A DNA stretch of 64,000 bases from Cognatilysobacter xinjiangensis (GTDB lineage: Bacteria; Pseudomonadota; Gammaproteobacteria; Xanthomonadales; Xanthomonadaceae). Below are positions 8,015-17,623 of this stretch, piece by piece (the first letter of the stretch is position 1; the number at the start of each line of letters is the position of its first letter). The DNA is taken from the NCBI RefSeq assembly GCF_014651995.1, contig NZ_BMXY01000004.1, positions 213,923-277,922 of the forward strand, read 5' to 3'. The notes beneath the pieces were generated by a model. It was not told the origin of the DNA. It searched no databases and was given only the letters and a program-made list of their open reading frames with translations. Both the position numbers and the translations under genes were made by a program.

Positions 8015-8611
8015 GTGCGAGGGCGTGCGCACACCGCCATCGTGAGGGGCTTCACCCTCATGGAAACGCTCGTCATGTTGATGCTGGTGTCAATGGCCGC
8101 GGCGATGATGTTCCAGATGCTGGACAGCTATCGGCTTGCGCAGCAACGTGTCAGTGCGCAGGCGGGGGAACAGGACCGGGCGAGCCTGGTGCAGGCGTGG
8201 TTTGCCGATACGATCGCTGGGTTGTTTCCCGACCCCGATCAGGCGTTCATCGGCTCCGAAGCGGGGGTGGAAGGCAAAACCCTGAATCCGCTTTTCGGTG
8301 CGGCAGGAGCGCCGGCCGCTTTCGCGTGGCGGATCAGGGCAGGCGATGGCGAAGCCAGCATCGAGTACGTCGAAGATGGAAAATCACGATGGACCTTGCC
8401 GCTTCGTTCGTCCGCATCGGTGCGCTTTCTCTTCTTCTCCGCTGACGGGAAGGAACATAGTACGTGGCCGCCTGCGCAAGGCCTCCAGGGCGGTCTGCCT
8501 GCTGCCGTTGCGTTGGTCAGTGGCGACGGGGCTGACCAGGCCCTGCGATACGTTTCGGTCCGCGGCCCCCTGGCGCCGAGATTCGATCCGTTCGAGTTGG
8601 AGCAGGAGTGA
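8015..8611 (+). CDS. gspJ: Minor pseudopilin GspJ
   Basis: This 198-aa protein starts at a GTG directly after the gspI stop and has the prepilin site VRG|FTLMETLVMLMLVSM with Glu+5. The globular part (DRASLVQAWFADTIAGLFPD onward) is of normal GspJ length. Upstream GGAGGAGG inside gspI supplies a strong ribosome site. Known role: one of the three tip pseudopilins (I, J, K). The reading frame shares its TGA with the ATG of gspK. Confidence 0.9.
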   Translation: MRGRAHTAIVRGFTLMETLVMLMLVSMAAAMMFQMLDSYRLAQQRVSAQAGEQDRASLVQAWFADTIAGLFPDPDQAFIGSEAGVEGKTLNPLFGAAGAPAAFAWRIRAGDGEASIEYVEDGKSRWTLPLRSSASVRFLFFSADGKEHSTWPPAQGLQGGLPAAVALVSGDGADQALRYVSVRGPLAPRFDPFELEQE

Positions 8612-9690
8612 TGCGGTGGCGAGCGCACCCTGAAGCCGCTGGATTTGTGCTGGTCTCGGTACTTGCCGTGCTCGTCATCCTTTCCGTGGTCGCGGCGTCG
8701 GTCGGTGTGGTCGTCCAGCGGCTGCGCGACCAGCAACTGGAGCGGCAACGCCAGTTTGCGGCCGATGTCGAGTTGGCGGATACGCGCGCCACTGTGCTGT
8801 ATCTCCTGCTCACGCAGCGAATGACATTTGGAGGCCTTACCGTCGACCAGCGCGTAACGCGCAGTGAGGATGAGGCGCGGATGCAGTCGACGGACGACGA
8901 CTACGCCGGATCGTTCCTGCCTGTCGGCAACGAGATCCCTCTCGACAACTCGCCCATGCAGGGCCTCGGTACCGCGCGTTTCGCTCTGCAGGACGATCGC
9001 GGCCTCATCGGCGTCAATTGGGTTGCGCCGGCTATCCTCCAGCAGTTCCTAGCCCGCAAGCCCCTTCCACGCGGTCTTGCTTTCGAAACGCTTGATAACC
9101 TGCTGCGGGATTATCAGGATCCTGATGATCTCTACCGGTTGAACAGCGCGGAAAAGGAGGAGTATCAGAAACGAGGACGCGCGCCGCCGACGAACCGGGC
9201 GATCGTTTCACCACTCGAGTTGAGACGGATTATCGGGTGGGACGAGGTTTTCGACGGAACGGATGACGCGGACTTGGTCGCCAACCTAACAGCAATCCGC
9301 TCCCCGGTGATCAATATCAATACGGCGCCGGCGTCGGTGCTGGCATCGCTACCCGGGGTCGACTCGGCCGTTGCCGAGCGGATCGTTGCGTTGCGGCGTC
9401 TGCGACCCTTCCTGAACGTTGGCGAATTCCGGCAGTTGACCGGGACCCTGCTTACCGACGAGGACGCCCTGTCCTTGTATCCTAGTGCCTCTGGCACGCT
9501 CAAGCTGTGGTCCCCCGCCGGCGGCACCGTCCAGATCCTGCATTGGACTCTCACTCCCCGAGACGACGGGGGGCGGCCGTGGCGCGAGGACTATGAGTTC
9601 ACCCTTCCAGCTGATCAAAGAACGACTCGAGGCGACGCTCGCCCGATCGCGGCAAAGGTTTTCGCCGCGGAGGCTCCTGCGCAGGAGTGA
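8611..9690 (+). CDS. gspK: Minor pseudopilin GspK (tip subunit)
   Basis: This 359-aa protein is much larger than the other pseudopilins, as is normal for GspK. The leader ends EAAG|FVLVSVLAVL and lacks Glu at +5, which is characteristic of GspK. The body carries the helix-hairpin-helix-like segment (INTAPASVLASLPGVDSAVA, then ERIVALRRLRPF) found in the family's alpha domain. ATG 8611 overlaps the gspJ stop (TGATG). The 3' end overlaps gspL by 98 bp in another frame. Confidence 0.94.
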   Translation: MRWRAHPEAAGFVLVSVLAVLVILSVVAASVGVVVQRLRDQQLERQRQFAADVELADTRATVLYLLLTQRMTFGGLTVDQRVTRSEDEARMQSTDDDYAGSFLPVGNEIPLDNSPMQGLGTARFALQDDRGLIGVNWVAPAILQQFLARKPLPRGLAFETLDNLLRDYQDPDDLYRLNSAEKEEYQKRGRAPPTNRAIVSPLELRRIIGWDEVFDGTDDADLVANLTAIRSPVININTAPASVLASLPGVDSAVAERIVALRRLRPFLNVGEFRQLTGTLLTDEDALSLYPSASGTLKLWSPAGGTVQILHWTLTPRDDGGRPWREDYEFTLPADQRTTRGDARPIAAKVFAAEAPAQE

Positions 9691-10708
9691 CGGGCTCGCT
9701 GTGCTCGATGGTGGGCGCGGCGCTCCGATCTGGATCATTGCCCGGGGCTTCTGCGCGTACACGGTCATCGACGCGCAAGGTGTGCCCGCTTCGCGGCGCA
9801 AGGGGTTTGCCGCGCTGGCTCTGCAGCGCTGGTCGCCATTCCCCGACCTCGGGCATCACATCGAGTGGGTGGGCGCGCGCGCCATGGTCTGGGCGTGGTC
9901 TATTGCCCAAGTGCGCGAGCTTCCCGACGCACGTGTGGCGCCGTTGCCGAAGAAGGCATGGCCGGAGTCGATATTCCGCGGGCAGGTCCTCGACGACGGC
10001 ATCTGCCTTGTCGCCGACGATGAAGGGGTGGAAGGGCGGGTCTGGCGGCAGGGGCTACTTGCCGCGAGCCAATGGTGGCCTGAAACACCTGACTTGGCGG
10101 AATGGAACACGTTTCTGCGCGGGGTCGGGCAGCCTGCCACCCGCAGCGTGCCGGTCGTCCAGCACGAGGTGCTCAGTTCCCAGCCCTGGACGCGTCAGCG
10201 GTTGGACTCACTGAACACCATAACGGGACAGCACCGGACGTTCCTACAGGCAGGTGCTCTTGCGTTGGCGGTAGCACTCCTTGCGATTCCGTTGGCCTCG
10301 TCGCTGCGCATAATGACGAAGACGATCATGCTCGATCGTGTGATTGCCCGCGAGGCAGCGGCTTCTGCGAACTTGCTTGAAGCACGCGAGGCAACGGAGC
10401 GCGATCTCGCTGTCGTCGATGATCTGTTGGAACTTCGTCCTCCCGCGCGTCAGCTGGAGCTGATGGCAGCGGTGATTGGCGCGGTGCCCGGGTCGGACTG
10501 GCGATTGCTGGAGTGGACCATGCAGGACTCGAGGACGCTACGGGTCCTCATGCAGGTGCCCAATCCTGATCCTACGGCTATCGTGAAGGCTCTGGAGAGT
10601 TCGCGCCTTCTATCGAACGTCTCCGTCGATTTAGGCAGAGCGCAGAACGAGGTAACGATCAAGGCGACAGTGGGGCGCGCGCGCGCCGAGCAGGTGGCCG
10701 CGCCATGA
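9593..10708 (+). CDS. gspL: T2SS inner-membrane assembly protein GspL
   Basis: This 371-aa protein has a cytoplasmic actin-like domain (about residues 1-210), one membrane helix (LALAVALLAIPLASSLRIM, about 218-240) and a periplasmic ferredoxin-like domain, the GspL layout. I chose ATG 9593 because GAGGA lies five bases upstream; the frame stays open back to 9485 but that part is unlike GspL. The start lies 98 bp inside gspK, a long overlap for this operon. Known role: GspL recruits GspE to the membrane and pairs with GspM. Sequence conservation is low, so position and topology carry much of the call. Confidence 0.85.
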   Translation: MSSPFQLIKERLEATLARSRQRFSPRRLLRRSDGLAVLDGGRGAPIWIIARGFCAYTVIDAQGVPASRRKGFAALALQRWSPFPDLGHHIEWVGARAMVWAWSIAQVRELPDARVAPLPKKAWPESIFRGQVLDDGICLVADDEGVEGRVWRQGLLAASQWWPETPDLAEWNTFLRGVGQPATRSVPVVQHEVLSSQPWTRQRLDSLNTITGQHRTFLQAGALALAVALLAIPLASSLRIMTKTIMLDRVIAREAAASANLLEAREATERDLAVVDDLLELRPPARQLELMAAVIGAVPGSDWRLLEWTMQDSRTLRVLMQVPNPDPTAIVKALESSRLLSNVSVDLGRAQNEVTIKATVGRARAEQVAAP

Positions 10709-11295
10709 ACGCGTTTCGTCTCTCTGTCGAGCGGGTCCGGCAGGAACTCCGGCAGAATGCGCGCCTGCGCTGGGGTGCGGTGGCAATCGGTGCCGTGCTG
10801 GCCTTCTATGCGTTCCTCGTCCTGCGAGATTGGCGGGCCGACCTTCATGCGCGATACATCGAACGCCGCCAGTATCTGCGCAAGGTCCGTGCGCTCGCCG
10901 GGCAGACCGAGTGGATCGAGCACGCCCGGGAGGCGGCTCGGGCCCGGAAGGCCCTGGAAGCCCAACTCCCGGTAGCGGGTAGCCAAGGACTGGCCCAGGC
11001 CGCCGCGCTTACATGGGTGAGGCAGATGGCTGCAGTCCATGGGCCAGCCGTGCAGGTTCAGTCCCAAGCGGCCCAGCCGGTCGATGGAAGTGCGGACCTG
11101 TGGCGTGTACCCGTATCAATCAGTGGGTCGCTGCCGCCGAAGGCGGTGTTGAACCTGGTTCAGCAGATTGAAAAGCGCCCCGCCCTGTCGGTGATCGAGC
11201 GGTCGATGGTGCTGAACCGAGAGAACAAGACGTTCGAACTGACGGTCGTCTCGTTCGTCCGTATTCCTGGAGCCGGCGATGAATCTGGTCGATAA
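10705..11295 (+). CDS. gspM: T2SS inner-membrane protein GspM
   Basis: This 196-aa protein has a short basic cytoplasmic N-terminus, one membrane helix at about residues 23-40 (WGAVAIGAVLAFYAFLVL), a charged helical stretch and a periplasmic ferredoxin-like domain. That is the standard GspM architecture. It overlaps the gspL stop by four bases and the next gene by 17. Known role: partner of GspL in the inner-membrane platform. Confidence 0.88.
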   Translation: MNAFRLSVERVRQELRQNARLRWGAVAIGAVLAFYAFLVLRDWRADLHARYIERRQYLRKVRALAGQTEWIEHAREAARARKALEAQLPVAGSQGLAQAAALTWVRQMAAVHGPAVQVQSQAAQPVDGSADLWRVPVSISGSLPPKAVLNLVQQIEKRPALSVIERSMVLNRENKTFELTVVSFVRIPGAGDESGR

Positions 11296-11758
11296 GCTCC
11301 AGTCGCATTCGCTGGCTGCCGGAGCGGCAATCGGGCTGGTGCTGGGGAGCGTAGCGGGTGTCGCTTGGCCGGTGTCCGTCCCGCCGCCCCCGGAACACGC
11401 ATCCGCCGGGTGGAGCCTTCCGCCTGAGCTGTCATCCCTCCGGCCGCCGGAAAAGGAATTCAGCATCGTTCGCGACGCTCCAGCTTGGGGAGGAGCGAAC
11501 GACAACGAAACGGGAGCCAAGGAGAGTGGTTGGCGACTGGTAGGTATTATTGCCCGACCCGAAGCGGTGGGGCTGGTCGCTGTCGAGGGGGGGCGAAACA
11601 CACGTGTGAGAGTCGGTGAAACGCTTCCTGACGGCGCCAGGTTGGCCGGAATCACGGCCGCGGGCATCATTTTCGAGAAGGACGGCTGTCGGCAGGAGCG
11701 ATTGCTTTATGCCGCGGAGTCCGAACAGAGTCAGGCGTGCGCGTCTGCCAAGAAGTAG
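11279..11758 (+). CDS. gspC: Short GspC/XpsN-like protein (HR domain, no PDZ)
   Basis: This 159-aa protein has an N-terminal membrane helix (about residues 13-32), a Pro-rich linker and an HR-like beta domain (GWRLVGIIARPEAVGLVAVE through the C-terminal third). Full-length GspC adds a coiled coil or PDZ domain after HR; here the protein stops, as in short xanthomonad XpsN-type versions. Known role: bridges the inner-membrane platform to the secretin N0 domain. It sits next to gspD and starts inside gspM with GGAG upstream. GspN is an alternative name. Confidence 0.72.
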   Translation: MNLVDKLQSHSLAAGAAIGLVLGSVAGVAWPVSVPPPPEHASAGWSLPPELSSLRPPEKEFSIVRDAPAWGGANDNETGAKESGWRLVGIIARPEAVGLVAVEGGRNTRVRVGETLPDGARLAGITAAGIIFEKDGCRQERLLYAAESEQSQACASAKK

Positions 11759-11770
11759 CGGGAACTAAAA

Positions 11771-13957
11771 TTGAAGACTCACTTTTCGTCGGCGCCGCTG
11801 CAGGGGGCTTGCATCGGGCTGGCCACGACGTTGCTGATTGCAGCTTGTTCTGCGCCGGTCAAGGTGCGGATTCCGCCGCCTGTCGAGGATGTGACGCCCC
11901 CGCTATCCGTTGAAGATAGAACTGTCGTTACTCCTAGCCGATCCGAGCGACCGACCACTATCGTGCGAAGCGATACGCCCGATGTGCCGGGTGTAGGCGC
12001 GGCTGTGTCCGGGGTGAACGCTGGTGCTGCAATGCCGCCTGTCAAAGGCGGGCCCATCAACGTCAATATCGAGGCAATGCCCGTACCGGCTTTCATTAAT
12101 GAATTCTTCGGAACGGTTCTCGGAGTGACGTTTCAGATGGATCCTGCGGTGGCCAAGTTGAACGACTTGGTGACCCTGCGCACCTCCGGGCCACAGAAGC
12201 CGGAAGACTTCTACCGTCTCGCGACGCAGGTCCTCAAAGCCTACGGTGTCAGCACCGTATACGAGAACGGTCGAGTTTATTTTCGGCGCGCAGGCAAGGG
12301 CGATGATTTCGAGCCGCCGTTGGTTCTAAGTGGGCGGGCGCTGCCGGAAGTGCCGATCTCTCATCGTCCGATATTCCAGCTTGTCGAGCTGCAGGCTGTA
12401 CGCACGGGCGATGTCACCCAGTGGTTGAGCACCGCATTCAAGACTGATGCGCTTAATATCAAGGACGATCCAAGTCGCAATGCGATCGTCCTGTACGGGA
12501 AGCCGGAGATTGTCCGGCAGGCGGTCGCTGCGATCCGCGTGCTCGATCGGCCGTTCATGAGGGGGCGGGTCAGCACGCGGCTTGAACCTGCTTTTGTGTC
12601 CGCCGATGAATTGGGCCGGCGATTGGTCGACGTACTCGCGGCGGAAGGTTTCGGTGCAATGCTGCATACGGGGCAGGCCATGCCCCAGTCGGCCGCCATC
12701 GTCGTGCTACCGGTGGCTGCCGCCAACACGGTTCTGATATTCGCCAGTGACAGGGACGTGCTTGAACATGCCGTGGATTGGGCTAGAACGATCGATAAGC
12801 CGAATCCGGCAGCCGGCTCTGACAGCCTTTTCTACTACATGGTTCAGAACACTCGCGCCGAGGAAATCGCTGCCACGATCAATGCCATGCGCGGTGACGC
12901 AGGCTCTGGCTCAAACGCTGTCGCGAGCGCTACGCCGAGCGTGGCTGGTACGGCCGCTGCTCCGGCAGCCCCCCCGGTTTCCGTATCTGTTGGGGGAGCA
13001 TCCAGGCTCGTCGTGGATGCGCCTCGCAATGCGCTGATTTTCCAGGGCTCGGCGACGGACTGGAGTCGCGTCCAGCCTCTGATCAAGCAAATGGACCGTG
13101 CACCCCGGCAGGTCATGATCGAAGTGACGATTGCCGAAGTCACCTTGGGAAAGGACGAGAACTTCGGCGTCAGCTGGCTCGCGCGCAGCAATCCCGGTCG
13201 GTTCAATGGCACGATCACATCCGGCCGTATCGGTGGTGGATCGGGCAACGGCGGGGGTGAAGGCAGTGGGCTGAGCGGCCTGACCTACCTTCTCGACGTG
13301 GCTGGCCAAGCGCGCGTTCAGTTGACGGCTGCAGCACAGGACAGCCGACTGAACATCCTGTCGACCCCGCGCCTTATGGTTAAGAGCGGGGCCGAGGCGA
13401 GCATCGACGTCGGTACGGAGATCCCGACCATCACCTCCCAGTCCACGTCGCCACAGCAGACGGATGGTACGTCCAACCTGCTGCAGACGGTCCAGTACCG
13501 TAAGACGGGCATCATCCTGAACATCAAGCCGATCGTCTATTCGGATGACCGAATCGATCTTGAAATCCGGCAGGAGGTCAGTGAGGCTCTACCGCTGGAG
13601 GCCGGCGGCGTAGCGTCGCCTTCGATCTTCAACCGGTCGTTCTCGAGCAGCCTGAGCCTGCGGGATGGCAGTTCCATCCTCATTGGCGGCCTGATGTCCA
13701 CTCGTTCCAGCAATTCGGACGGCGGTGTGCCGTATCTGAAGGACATTCCCATCCTTGGTAACGCCTTCAAGACCCGGAGCCGAGAGAACACGAAGACAGA
13801 ACTCGTCCTTATGATCGTCCCGTATGTGGTCGAGTCCGATGATCAGGCTCGGGCGCTGACCAGCTCGCTTGGAGATCGTCTCGAGCTCGTCGAGCTCCCG
13901 GCGGTCGCGCCTATCGCGCCTACGCCATCTCCAACACCGGCGGTGCCGCTCCGTTAA
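11771..13957 (+). CDS. gspD: T2SS outer-membrane secretin GspD, lipoprotein form
   Basis: This 728-aa secretin forms the outer-membrane exit channel. It starts at TTG 11771, because the next in-frame ATG is far inside the N0 region. The N-terminus is a lipoprotein signal (LLIAAC), so the secretin probably carries its own lipid anchor, as reported for Xanthomonas XpsD. N0 (about 95-165), N1 (185-245), N2 (265-345) and N3 (350-460, with an Ala/Gly-rich insert) precede the secretin core. The core contains the usual SLRDGSSILIGGLMS and VPYLKDIPILGNAF motifs. No long C-terminal pilotin-binding S-domain is evident. It is the last T2SS gene and is followed by a hairpin. Confidence 0.96.
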   Translation: MKTHFSSAPLQGACIGLATTLLIAACSAPVKVRIPPPVEDVTPPLSVEDRTVVTPSRSERPTTIVRSDTPDVPGVGAAVSGVNAGAAMPPVKGGPINVNIEAMPVPAFINEFFGTVLGVTFQMDPAVAKLNDLVTLRTSGPQKPEDFYRLATQVLKAYGVSTVYENGRVYFRRAGKGDDFEPPLVLSGRALPEVPISHRPIFQLVELQAVRTGDVTQWLSTAFKTDALNIKDDPSRNAIVLYGKPEIVRQAVAAIRVLDRPFMRGRVSTRLEPAFVSADELGRRLVDVLAAEGFGAMLHTGQAMPQSAAIVVLPVAAANTVLIFASDRDVLEHAVDWARTIDKPNPAAGSDSLFYYMVQNTRAEEIAATINAMRGDAGSGSNAVASATPSVAGTAAAPAAPPVSVSVGGASRLVVDAPRNALIFQGSATDWSRVQPLIKQMDRAPRQVMIEVTIAEVTLGKDENFGVSWLARSNPGRFNGTITSGRIGGGSGNGGGEGSGLSGLTYLLDVAGQARVQLTAAAQDSRLNILSTPRLMVKSGAEASIDVGTEIPTITSQSTSPQQTDGTSNLLQTVQYRKTGIILNIKPIVYSDDRIDLEIRQEVSEALPLEAGGVASPSIFNRSFSSSLSLRDGSSILIGGLMSTRSSNSDGGVPYLKDIPILGNAFKTRSRENTKTELVLMIVPYVVESDDQARALTSSLGDRLELVELPAVAPIAPTPSPTPAVPLR

Positions 13958-13978
13958 AATGGAACTCCGAAGCTACCG

Positions 13979-14000
13979 GGATGCCGCGGTGGCGGCATCC
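13979..14000 (+). terminator. Hairpin between gspD and the glycosyltransferase gene
   Basis: A perfect 9-bp inverted repeat (GGATGCCGC, loop GGTG, GCGGCATCC) lies 21 bases after the gspD stop. There is no T-run, so it is a weak terminator or an RNA-processing or stability hairpin that could uncouple secretion from glycan genes. Confidence 0.4.
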
Positions 14001-14026
14001 TACGAGACTGTTTGCGTATCCCTCCT

Positions 14027-17000
14027 ATGGAAAATGCACACTCTGTTCTCGTCCTCGGGATGCATCGGAGCGGCACGTCCGCCCTCGCGCGCGTACTGAA
14101 TCTGGCAGGTGCCGCGCTCGGTAGTAGCCTAATGGCGCCGGGTGCGGACAACCCACTCGGGTTCTGGGAGCACGTCGAGGCGGTTCGCATTAATGACGCG
14201 CTGCTTGCCGGCTTGGGCATGGCTTGGGACGATCCCCGCGCCATGCCCGACGGCTGGCTTTCGTCGGCTGCAGCTTCCAAGGCGCGGCGCGACATCGAGG
14301 CATTCGTACAGGATGAGTTCGCGAGCGAGCGGCTTTGGGCGTTGAAGGATCCGCGCCTTTGCAGGCTGGCTCCGTTGTGGATCGATGTCCTGCATGGACT
14401 TGGGATACAGCCCCACGTATTACTGGTCGGGCGCGACCCGGTCGAGGTTGCTGCATCGCTTGCCAGGCGCGATGACCTGCCCGAGCCCGTCGGGCAACTG
14501 CTGTGGGCACGACATCTTATCGAGGCGGACCTTGCCAGCCGCGACCTGCCGCGCGCACGAATCGACTATGCGCGTCTGCTCGATAACGGGGTAGACGAGC
14601 TCAAGCGCGCGGCAGCGGAAGCGTCGATAGCCCTCGACCAGCTTGAAGCCAACCACGAAGCAATCTCCCAGTTCCTGCGTCCGCAACTGCGGCATCACCG
14701 CGCTACCCCGGATCGGTCGCGCGTCCAGCCCTTCGTCCATCCTTTGCTCGATGCGCCCGGCTCGGTCACGCGCGATGCACTGGCGGCATTCGAGTCCATG
14801 CTCCAACCCAGCGCCGATGTCATCGATGGACTGATGGCGATGCGGGCGCGCAGCCGTCGCGAGGCTGATGAGCGTGCGGCCGAGGTGGCCAAGATCCGCG
14901 GCGAGCTGAAAGACCATACCGAGTGGGCTCTTTCGCTGGACCAACAGTTGGTCGCGCTGCGCGCGTCCCATGCCAAGACAGTCGAGGACCATCATGAGGC
15001 GATCGGCTGGGCGCGATCGCTAAACAGCGAGATTGATCGCCTTCGCGAGATCTACCGCAAGACCGCGGCGGACCACGAGTCGGCTGTTGCATGGGCACGC
15101 TCGCTGGATACGGAGGTTCAGCGTCTCAACGTAGTTCTTCAAGAGCGTCTGGAAAGCGAGCGACTAATGGAAAAGCTGGGGCGCGAGATTCGCGAAGAGG
15201 TCATCGCTGCGTTGAGCGCCGAAATGCGCGGTGTCGCGAGTGAAGCGGCGGAAAGCGCCCGGCGCCTTGAAGAGCTGGAGGGCGAGCTGAAGAGGGCGCG
15301 TGACGAAGCGGCTCAGCTAATGCGCGGTGTCGCGCGTGAAGCGGCGGAAAGCGCCCGGCGCCTTGAAGAGCTGGAGGGCGAGCTGAAGAGGGCGCGTGAC
15401 GAAGCGGCTCAGCTGGAGATGGCCTGTCGCGACGCGAACGCTCAGTTGAAGGCTTCTCAGGAGCATGCAAAAGCCTTTGAACGGGCAATCCGCCAGATCC
15501 TGGCATCCACGTCGTGGCGGCTGACATCTCCTTTGCGTCGATTGATCGCGCGAGTGCGCGGGCGCTCGGCCGGCGTCGTCTTGCCGTCGCTGTTGCCCAG
15601 CGTTACGTCGTCGCAGCTGGAGGCCCAGCACGTTGGATCCGACGGCCCGGTTCCTGTCGATATCCGCCATGGGAACGTCGACACAGTCGAAGACATTCGA
15701 TTCTCGAACGTGACTTCGCCGATGGTGACCATCGTCATCCCTACCTACGGCAAGCTGGGCTACACGGCGAACTGTCTACGCTCCATACAAAGGCTTCCTG
15801 ACCAAGCCAGTTTTGAGGTGCTCGTCCTTGAAGACTGCTCGGGCGACTCGGCCATGGAGCAACTGCGTGGCGTGCCGGGCCTGCGGTATCACGAGAATGC
15901 GGAGAATCTGGGTTTCCTCCGCTCCTGCAATCAGGCCCCTAATCTCGCACGCGGCCGCTACCTCTGCTTCCTAAACAACGACACCGAAGTTCAACCCGGG
16001 TGGCTCGATCGCCTTGTAGAGGTCTTCGACTTGCGCCCGGACGCCGGCCTCGTCGGCTCGAAGCTCGTGTATCCGGACGGACGGCTGCAGGAAGCCGGCG
16101 GCATTGTCTGGGCGGATGGCTCGGCTTGGAATTATGGGCGGCTAGGCGACCCCGACGCGCCGGAGTTCAATTATGTGCGGCGCGTTGATTACTGCTCGGG
16201 CGCATCGATACTGATCGAGACCGCGCTCTTTAGTGAACTCGGCGGGTTCGACGACCGTTATGCCCCGGCATACTGCGAAGACTCGGACCTGGCCTTTCAG
16301 GTCCGCGCGCACGGCCGCGAGGTCTACTACACGCCTTTTTCAGTCGTTGTACACCACGAAGGCGTATCGCACGGCACCGATACCGCGGCCGGCATAAAGG
16401 CCTATCAAATGGCGAACCAGCGCAAGTTCTATGCGCGTTGGCAGCATGTACTCGCTAAGCATTATCCCAATGGCGAGTGCGTTCTCCGAGCTCGGGACCG
16501 GGCGTGGGGGCGTCCGATAGTGCTTGTGGTCGATCACTACGTGCCGCAGCCGGATCGCGATGCGGGTTCGCGGACGATGCTGGCGATGCTTCGTTGTCTG
16601 GTTGATGCCGGCTGCATCGTCAAGTTCTGGCCGGAGAACCTCCACGACGATCCATCCTATGCACCGGCCCTGAAGGCGATGGGGATCGAGGTCTATTACG
16701 GTGCGCGCTGGGTTGGGCGCTTCGGCGATCTCATGCGCGAGCACGGTGCCCAATTCGATGCGGTATTGCTATCACGCCCCGATGTCGCTGATCGCGCCTT
16801 GGAGGAGGTCCGTCGTCACAGCAGGGCGCGCATCGTCTATTACGGGCACGACCTACATTTCCAAAGAATGCGGCAGGAAGCGCATGTCGCAAAGCGCCCC
16901 GAGCTGCTGCCGATGGCTGCGGAGATGGAGGCGCTTGAGCGTTCCCTGTGGCGCCGTGTCGACGAGGTGCTTTACCCAAGTTCAGAGGAAGCAGAGGCTG

Positions 17001-17623
17001 TAAGAGAAATCGAGCGTGTCGATGCAAAGGCGATCTCGCCCTACGCGTATAACGACTTCGGAACTGACGCAGGCCCTGAGGGGCGAAGCGGCGTGCTGTT
17101 CATTGCAGGCTTCGGTCATCCGCCGAATGTCGACGCTGCCGAGTGGCTCGTTTCGGAGATCATGCCCCGCATTTGGCTCAGGCATCCCAATGTACGACTA
17201 TCACTTGTAGGGTCCAACCCGACCCCGCGGGTCCTGTCGCTCGCAGGTGATCAAGTCGAAGTCACCGGTTTCGTTACCGACGAGGACCTGCACCGCCGCT
17301 ATCAGGCTGCGCGGGTGGCAGTTGTGCCACTGCGCTTTGGCGCCGGCGTCAAGAGTAAGGTGGTCGAGGCATTGCAGCAGGGTCTTCCACTGGTTACGAC
17401 GACGGTGGGAGCGCAAGGGCTTCCGGGTGTCGACGCTGTTTGCCGTGTCGAAGACAATCCGGACGACCTGGCTGCTTCAGTGATTTCCCTGCTCGACGAT
17501 GACAAGGCATGGCGTACCGCTTCGTCCGCGGGCGCTGAGTTCGTCAGGGAGCGCTTCGGCTACGATGCAATGGCGCAGCGGTTGCTAGACGCTTGCGGCC
17601 TTAGGCCCAAGGAGGGCATGTGA
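14027..17623 (+). CDS. Multidomain sulfotransferase-like / coiled-coil / GT2 / GT4 glycosyltransferase
   Basis: This 1198-aa protein joins four parts. Residues 1-260 resemble a PAPS sulfotransferase-type P-loop domain ([15 protein letters not shown], then LWALKDPRL). Residues 265-485 form a long coiled coil containing two 32-residue repeats (400-431 and 432-463). Residues 566-790 are a GT2 (GT-A) domain ([23 protein letters not shown]). Residues 830-1198 are a GT4-like GT-B domain ([18 protein letters not shown]). Similar chimeras occur in O-antigen and S-layer glycan loci. It may add two sugars and possibly a sulfate; the substrate is unknown. ATG 14027 is preferred over TTG 14012, but neither has a clear ribosome site. 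The heptose genes follow directly. Confidence 0.85.
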   Translation: MENAHSVLVLGMHRSGTSALARVLNLAGAALGSSLMAPGADNPLGFWEHVEAVRINDALLAGLGMAWDDPRAMPDGWLSSAAASKARRDIEAFVQDEFASERLWALKDPRLCRLAPLWIDVLHGLGIQPHVLLVGRDPVEVAASLARRDDLPEPVGQLLWARHLIEADLASRDLPRARIDYARLLDNGVDELKRAAAEASIALDQLEANHEAISQFLRPQLRHHRATPDRSRVQPFVHPLLDAPGSVTRDALAAFESMLQPSADVIDGLMAMRARSRREADERAAEVAKIRGELKDHTEWALSLDQQLVALRASHAKTVEDHHEAIGWARSLNSEIDRLREIYRKTAADHESAVAWARSLDTEVQRLNVVLQERLESERLMEKLGREIREEVIAALSAEMRGVASEAAESARRLEELEGELKRARDEAAQLMRGVAREAAESARRLEELEGELKRARDEAAQLEMACRDANAQLKASQEHAKAFERAIRQILASTSWRLTSPLRRLIARVRGRSAGVVLPSLLPSVTSSQLEAQHVGSDGPVPVDIRHGNVDTVEDIRFSNVTSPMVTIVIPTYGKLGYTANCLRSIQRLPDQASFEVLVLEDCSGDSAMEQLRGVPGLRYHENAENLGFLRSCNQAPNLARGRYLCFLNNDTEVQPGWLDRLVEVFDLRPDAGLVGSKLVYPDGRLQEAGGIVWADGSAWNYGRLGDPDAPEFNYVRRVDYCSGASILIETALFSELGGFDDRYAPAYCEDSDLAFQVRAHGREVYYTPFSVVVHHEGVSHGTDTAAGIKAYQMANQRKFYARWQHVLAKHYPNGECVLRARDRAWGRPIVLVVDHYVPQPDRDAGSRTMLAMLRCLVDAGCIVKFWPENLHDDPSYAPALKAMGIEVYYGARWVGRFGDLMREHGAQFDAVLLSRPDVADRALEEVRRHSRARIVYYGHDLHFQRMRQEAHVAKRPELLPMAAEMEALERSLWRRVDEVLYPSSEEAEAVREIERVDAKAISPYAYNDFGTDAGPEGRSGVLFIAGFGHPPNVDAAEWLVSEIMPRIWLRHPNVRLSLVGSNPTPRVLSLAGDQVEVTGFVTDEDLHRRYQAARVAVVPLRFGAGVKSKVVEALQQGLPLVTTTVGAQGLPGVDAVCRVEDNPDDLAASVISLLDDDKAWRTASSAGAEFVRERFGYDAMAQRLLDACGLRPKEGM
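15224..15415 (+). repeat. Two tandem 96-bp repeats inside the glycosyltransferase coiled coil
   Basis: Copies at 15224-15319 and 15320-15415 differ at only about two bases. Each encodes 32 residues beginning MRGVA and ending DEAAQL. The near identity points to a recent in-frame duplication that lengthened the coiled coil. Confidence 0.95.
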
